Both the position numbers and the translations under genes were made by a program. Under the pieces are notes generated by a model. That model saw nothing but the letters and a program-made list of their open reading frames with translations. It was not told the origin of the DNA and did no database searches. 9,995 bases of DNA from Actinomycetes bacterium (lineage in GTDB: Bacteria; Actinomycetota; Acidimicrobiia; Acidimicrobiales; Acidimicrobiaceae): the NCBI GenBank assembly GCA_021823385.1, contig JAKAOC010000046.1:1-9995 (forward strand). Direction: 5' to 3'. The first letter of the stretch is position 1. Each line of letters starts with the position of its first letter. Positions 6,790 through 9,995 of this stretch are shown piece after piece.

Positions 6790-6862
6790 CGATTCAATGA
6801 ATCGGCAATCGGCTGCCGACCATCGGCGCATTCCCGCCGACCGTTCTTGCTTGGCGCCAAGC
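6790..6862. promoter_or_regulatory. Cluster of three perfect palindromes upstream of the sigma factor gene
   Basis: Three perfect inverted repeats lie 70-142 nt before the sigma start. CGATTCA-A-TGAATCG is at 6790-6804, TCGGC-T-GCCGA at 6809-6819, and GCTTGGCGCCAAGC at 6849-6862. They fit operator sites for dimeric regulators of the sigma gene, whose promoter must lie in this 200-nt gap. I cannot name a regulator family, and the three do not share one motif. Confidence 0.4.
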
Positions 6863-6896
6863 CGCGCTCCAACGGGTGGCAACTATGACAACCTTA

Positions 6897-6924
6897 GGCA
6901 GTGCCGCGCCAATTCCCTACTGCC
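6897..6924 (-). terminator. Weak hairpin after the 151-aa gene
   Basis: GGCAGT (6897-6902) and ACTGCC (6919-6924) can form a 6-bp stem with a 16-nt loop, 23 nt downstream of the stop at 6948. No T-run follows on the minus strand. It is at best a weak or Rho-dependent end for the nadE transcript. A TTGACA (minus strand, 6951-6946) overlaps the stop codon but has no matching -10 at the right distance. Confidence 0.2.
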
Positions 6925-6947
6925 CGTCCGCCAAGGACTCCCCCATG

Positions 6948-7403
6948 TCAAATCATAGTGAGGGGCTCGATGCGCGCCCTACACTCCGCGACCACGCCCG
7001 AAGCGTCCCGCAGGAATGAGGAAAGATTCCCATCGCGATAAGGCCGGCCTCTGGCCAGCACCATCGATCTGATCTCCTCCAAGGGGGCAAGGACGTGATC
7101 GAGCAGGAATGCGGCCCGTGCGGAAATGGATAGCCCCGGTGAGAGCGATGCCACCTGAGCGGCATCGAATTCAAGCGGGGGCACGGTGACGGGAAGGAGT
7201 TCCTCGGCGGCAAATGCGAACTCGGCCAGCGAGCGCGCGCAAACGGCCAGCGCGACCCTGGCCTCCACCGCCTCCGGCGAGGAGTGGTCCAGCTTCCCGA
7301 GGCCGCTCGCCACGTCCAGCGCCGAGAGAAAGAGACGCCTCAGCTGATCGGTGATGCGCGCGGTTTCGGCCAGCGAGATGAAGGTTGCGGGCGCATCCCC
7401 CAT
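6948..7403 (-). CDS. Hypothetical protein, 151 aa, cotranscribed with nadE
   Basis: I do not recognise this product. It looks almost entirely helical, soluble, rich in Ala, Leu and Glu, with helices at about 8-36, 43-70, 92-117 and 124-146, a proline-containing break near 71-76 (PVTVPP), and single cysteines at 55 and 141. No signal peptide, membrane segment or known catalytic motif is seen. It is probably a real gene: ATG 7403 is preceded by GCGGAGG with 6-nt spacing, and it lies 18 nt after the nadE stop on the same strand. The helical-bundle look would suit a binding or accessory protein, but that is a guess. Confidence 0.6.
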   Translation of the reverse strand: MGDAPATFISLAETARITDQLRRLFLSALDVASGLGKLDHSSPEAVEARVALAVCARSLAEFAFAAEELLPVTVPPLEFDAAQVASLSPGLSISARAAFLLDHVLAPLEEIRSMVLARGRPYRDGNLSSFLRDASGVVAECRARIEPLTMI

Positions 7404-7421
7404 CAGCGGCCTCCGCGGGGA

Positions 7422-9233
7422 TCACGGCTCTTCAAGAAAGCCGACCTCCTCCGGGTCGAAGCCGTTGGTGATAGGCATGCGCCTGTCCTTGCCGAAAGAC
7501 TTGGGAGTTATCCTGACGCCCGGAGCGGCCTGGCGTCGCTTGTACTCGCTTCGATCGATCAGGCCGGCGACCCTGGTCACCAGCTTCGAGTCGAACCCGG
7601 CGCGCACCAGCTCCATGGGTGTCATGTCCCGCTCCACCAGAGCCATCAGGATCGGATCGAGCTCCTCGTACGGCGGCAGCGAGTCCACGTCTCGCTGGTC
7701 CGGGCGCAGCTCCGCCGACGGTGGTTTGAGCAGCACCTCGGAAGGCACGAGCTCCCTTCCCGCTGTAGCGTTGATGCGCTCGCAGAGGCGATAAACGAGC
7801 AGCTTCGGGATGTCCTTGATCAAAGCGAAGCCCCCGGCGGAGTCGCCGTAGAGCGTCGAATATCCGGTGGCCGTCTCCGACTTGTTGCCGGTCGTTATAA
7901 CCAGTGCGCCCGTCGCGTTCGAATAGGCCATAATCAGCACCGCGCGAATCCTGCTCTGCAGGTTTTCGTCGGTCAGACCTCGCGGCGGAGCCCCGAGCAC
8001 CTTACCTATCACGTCGGAAAAGGCCGTGTGCATCGGCTCGATCTCGGCCGTGAGCAGCTCGATGCCAAGATTGTCGGCCAGCTTCTGGGCATCGGAGACC
8101 GACCCTTCCGAGCTGTAGCGGGAGGGCATGGAGATCCCCGTCACGCGCTCCGGACCGATGGCGGCGACAGCAAGCGCTGCGCAAAGGCTCGAGTCGATGC
8201 CGCCCGACAGGGCGATGACCACCTTCGAAAAGCGGTTCTTCTCGACATAGTCGGTCAGCCCGAGCTTGAGAGCGCCGAGTATCTCATCCAGATAGAAGTC
8301 GGTGAGATCCGCCACCCAATTCTTGTCAAAGCTGGGACTCGGCTCGAAGAGGAAGGGGGGGTGATCGGCTGGGTAATAGGCCACATGTGAGGACCCGACC
8401 GGCAGTGACGGGGCGATGGGCACCGTCTCCAGCACCTCCTCCGCCACCAGGCCCCGCGGATCCAGCTGGTACTTTCGGCTCGCGGCGCCCAGCGGGACCC
8501 TGACCGTCTCGATCATCTCCTCGAACTGGGGAAGGCTGTATTTAAGTGTCCCGTAGCTGTCATAGACGAGAGAGCCCCCGTCGAAAACCAGCTCATCCTG
8601 CCCGCCCACCATATTCACGTAGACGATGGGCGTGGACATGTCGCTCGCCCGGGTGGAGAGCATCGAGGAACGCTGCCAGCGCCGCCCCAGGAAGTAAGGG
8701 GAGGCGTTGATGTTCAAGATCACGTCAGCGCCGCCCCGGACCTGGTCAAGAGCGGGGCCGGTGGGGCTCCAGATGTCCTCGCAAATAGAAACGCCCACCT
8801 TGACGCCGCCGACATCGAAGAGCTTGTGATCGCCAGAGCCTGGCACGAAGTACCGCTGCTCGTCGAAGACCGCATAGTTGGGCAGCAGCCTCTTCCGGTA
8901 GACGGCCTGGACCACGCCGCCGTGCATGAAGGCGGCCGCGTTGTGGAGCCGACGCAGCTGCTCGGGAAATCCCACCAGCAAGACGAGGTCGGGAAGCTCC
9001 TCCGCGATTTGATCCAGGTAGTACCCGCAAGCGCGGATGAAAGCGGGCTTGAGAAGCAGGTCCTCCGGCGGATAGCCGGTCAGCGCCAGCTCGGGAAAGG
9101 CGATGATGTCGGCTCCCTGCTCGGCCGCCACACGCGCCGACTCGACAATCTTGGCAGCGTTCCCCTCCAGGTCTCCGACCTTGAGGTTTATCTGGCAGAT
9201 CCCGACGTTCAGGGACGTTGCTTCGTCGATCAT
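7422..9233 (-). CDS. nadE: Glutamine-dependent NAD+ synthetase
   Basis: The 603-aa product joins an N-terminal nitrilase-type glutaminase to a C-terminal NAD+ synthetase domain. The glutaminase triad is visible: E48 in FPELALTGYPPEDLLL, K114 in YRKRLLPNYAVFDE, and C151 in SICEDIW. The synthetase starts near residue 305 with the pyrophosphate-binding loop SGGIDSS (343-349), followed by QSRIRAVLIMAYSNA and TTGNKSETATGYSTLYGD. It uses ammonia released from glutamine, delivered internally, to amidate nicotinic acid adenine dinucleotide with ATP in the last step of NAD biosynthesis. Length fits the shorter bacterial glutamine-dependent type. Start: ATG 9233, 7 nt after AGGTGA, an excellent match to the 16S rRNA tail. 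The 151-aa gene follows 18 nt downstream; glnA lies upstream behind a terminator. Confidence 0.96.
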   Translation of the reverse strand: MIDEATSLNVGICQINLKVGDLEGNAAKIVESARVAAEQGADIIAFPELALTGYPPEDLLLKPAFIRACGYYLDQIAEELPDLVLLVGFPEQLRRLHNAAAFMHGGVVQAVYRKRLLPNYAVFDEQRYFVPGSGDHKLFDVGGVKVGVSICEDIWSPTGPALDQVRGGADVILNINASPYFLGRRWQRSSMLSTRASDMSTPIVYVNMVGGQDELVFDGGSLVYDSYGTLKYSLPQFEEMIETVRVPLGAASRKYQLDPRGLVAEEVLETVPIAPSLPVGSSHVAYYPADHPPFLFEPSPSFDKNWVADLTDFYLDEILGALKLGLTDYVEKNRFSKVVIALSGGIDSSLCAALAVAAIGPERVTGISMPSRYSSEGSVSDAQKLADNLGIELLTAEIEPMHTAFSDVIGKVLGAPPRGLTDENLQSRIRAVLIMAYSNATGALVITTGNKSETATGYSTLYGDSAGGFALIKDIPKLLVYRLCERINATAGRELVPSEVLLKPPSAELRPDQRDVDSLPPYEELDPILMALVERDMTPMELVRAGFDSKLVTRVAGLIDRSEYKRRQAAPGVRITPKSFGKDRRMPITNGFDPEEVGFLEEP

Positions 9234-9251
9234 GGCTCGATCACCTCTCGA

Positions 9252-9257
9252 ATGCTA
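9252..9257 (-). promoter_or_regulatory. Candidate -10 element for nadE
   Basis: On the minus strand TAGCAT ends 18 nt before the nadE ATG. It would give a very short leader that still includes the ribosome site AGGTGA. It fits TAnnnT, but no recognisable -35 lies 16-18 nt upstream, where a GC hairpin (9268-9298) sits instead. Confidence 0.35.
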
Positions 9258-9267
9258 GCGCCGGCCC

Positions 9268-9298
9268 CCAGCGCGGCGCCATAGACGCCGCGGGCTGG
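9268..9298. repeat. GC-rich bulged inverted repeat upstream of nadE
   Basis: CCAGC+GCGGCG (9268-9278) pairs with CGCCGC (9286-9291) and GCTGG (9294-9298), giving 11 bp with a 2-nt bulge and a 7-nt loop. It lies between the glnA terminator and the nadE start. It may be a second part of the glnA end or an operator for nadE. Confidence 0.4.
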
Positions 9299-9308
9299 AG
9301 CGCAAAGA

Positions 9309-9344
9309 GAGCGGGGCGGCCACCTTTCGGCAGCCGCCCCGCTC
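9309..9344 (-). terminator. Strong hairpin terminator after glnA
   Basis: GAGCGGGGCGGC (9309-9320) and GCCGCCCCGCTC (9333-9344) form a perfect 12-bp GC-rich stem with a 12-nt loop, 22 nt after the glnA stop codon. On the minus strand it is followed by TCTTTGCG, a short and imperfect T tract. Position and stem strength support transcription termination between glnA and nadE. Confidence 0.7.
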
Positions 9345-9366
9345 AAAGGACATGGGTTAGCCGGAG

Positions 9367-9995
9367 CTACATGTCGTAGTACATCATGAACTCCCACGGG
9401 TGGGGACGCAGGCGAATCTGATCCGCTTCCTGGTAGAGCTTGTAGTCGATCCAAGTATCTATGAGGTCCTGGGTGAACACGTTGCCCTCGAGCAGGTAGT
9501 CGTGATCGTCGGCCAAGGCCTGCAGGGCGCCCTCCAAAGAGGACGGCACCTGCGGAACCTGCTTTGCCGCGGCTCCCTTCAGTTCGAAGAGGTCGTAGTC
9601 GGCGGGAGCCGCCGGCTCGATCTGGTTCTTGATCCCGTCCAGTCCGGCCATAAGCATCGCGGCGAAGGCGAGGTAGGGATTCGCCATCGGATCCGGGCAG
9701 CGGAACTCGACACGCTTCGCCTTGGGGCTGGCGGAGTAGGTCGGGATACGGCAGGCCGCGGACCGGTTCCTCTGGCTATAGACCAGGTTGACCGGAGCCT
9801 CATAGCCGGGGACGAGGCGCTTGTAGGAGTTGGTGGTGGGGGCGCCGAAGGCGAGGATGGAAGATCCGTGCTTCAGGAGGCCGCCGATGTACCAGCGAGC
9901 AAGGTCCGATAGCTGGGCGTATTTGCCGTTGGCGTCGAAGAAGAGGGGCTGGCCGTCCGCCCAGAGCGACTGGTGGGTGTGCATGCCCGAGAGAT
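9367..9995 (-). CDS. glnA: Glutamine synthetase type I, C-terminal part (5' end outside window)
   Basis: The last 208 codons are present. They begin in the ATP/ammonia-site motif [10 protein letters not shown] and continue with the flap motif [16 protein letters not shown], which holds the flap glutamate. The arginine-rich [10 protein letters not shown], the metal- and phosphate-site region [17 protein letters not shown], and the C-terminal [13 protein letters not shown] follow. The enzyme condenses glutamate and ammonia with ATP in the cytoplasm, as a dodecamer. The closing sequence is of the bacterial GSI-beta style, yet the position of the adenylylated tyrosine (NLYDLP in E. coli, Tyr397) reads DLFELK, with Phe instead of Tyr. 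Control by adenylylation at that site is therefore unlikely. The stop is TAG at 9367-9369, before a hairpin terminator. Confidence 0.95.
   Translation of the reverse strand, partial: LSGMHTHQSLWADGQPLFFDANGKYAQLSDLARWYIGGLLKHGSSILAFGAPTTNSYKRLVPGYEAPVNLVYSQRNRSAACRIPTYSASPKAKRVEFRCPDPMANPYLAFAAMLMAGLDGIKNQIEPAAPADYDLFELKGAAAKQVPQVPSSLEGALQALADDHDYLLEGNVFTQDLIDTWIDYKLYQEADQIRLRPHPWEFMMYYDM

Noticed and set aside
6849..6862. GCTTGGCGCCAAGC as an intrinsic terminator for the nadE transcript
   Set aside because: A perfect palindrome without a loop and with no T-run on either strand; an operator is the better reading.
8355..8361. G7 homopolymer in nadE as a possible frameshift
   Set aside because: The protein reads through with family-consistent sequence on both sides, so the frame is intact.
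7284..8390. Plus-strand open frame of 368 codons opposite nadE
   Set aside because: nadE is certain from its glutaminase triad and SGGIDSS loop. The plus-strand product is His/Arg/Gly-rich and matches nothing; it is a long chance frame in high-GC DNA.

Overview
The window comes from a high-GC bacterium, most likely an actinomycete-type organism (Actinomycetota). The sigma factor is an actinobacterial RpoD/SigB-type protein ending HPSSDTGARDLL. Two starts carry a TAnnnT -10 element 6-8 nt upstream, as in leaderless actinobacterial transcripts. The remaining genes fit an environmental actinobacterium; the class (perhaps Acidimicrobiia or a relative) is a guess from sequence style only.

Left part (1-1426): a minus-strand gene running off the left edge fuses a four-cluster ferredoxin subunit (PsrB/NrfC/DmsB type) to an NrfD/PsrC-type membrane anchor. 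It is the first gene of its transcription unit, behind an AT-rich divergent promoter region.

Plus-strand pair (1427-4547): a 759-aa protein with the full MrfA/YprA (DUF1998) helicase architecture but degraded ATPase motifs, followed 13 nt later by a HAD-IB (SerB-like) phosphatase with a C-terminal membrane helix. They look like an operon. This is the most unusual content of the window.

Middle (4548-6947): a structured intergenic stretch holding a 25-codon minus-strand membrane-peptide gene, then a plus-strand TesB-like acyl-CoA thioesterase. The thioesterase converges, with a 4-nt gap, on a minus-strand sigma-70 factor. The sigma gene has several perfect palindromes in its upstream region.

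Right part (6948-9995): all genes on the minus strand, read from right to left. First is the C-terminal part of type I glutamine synthetase (glnA, 5' end outside the window), closed by a strong GC hairpin. Then comes glutamine-dependent NAD+ synthetase (nadE), followed by an unrecognised 151-aa gene 18 nt downstream. GlnA makes glutamine and NadE consumes it as ammonia donor, so the order is metabolically sensible, but the terminator suggests separate transcription.

No tRNA, rRNA, CRISPR array, insertion sequence or phage gene was seen.
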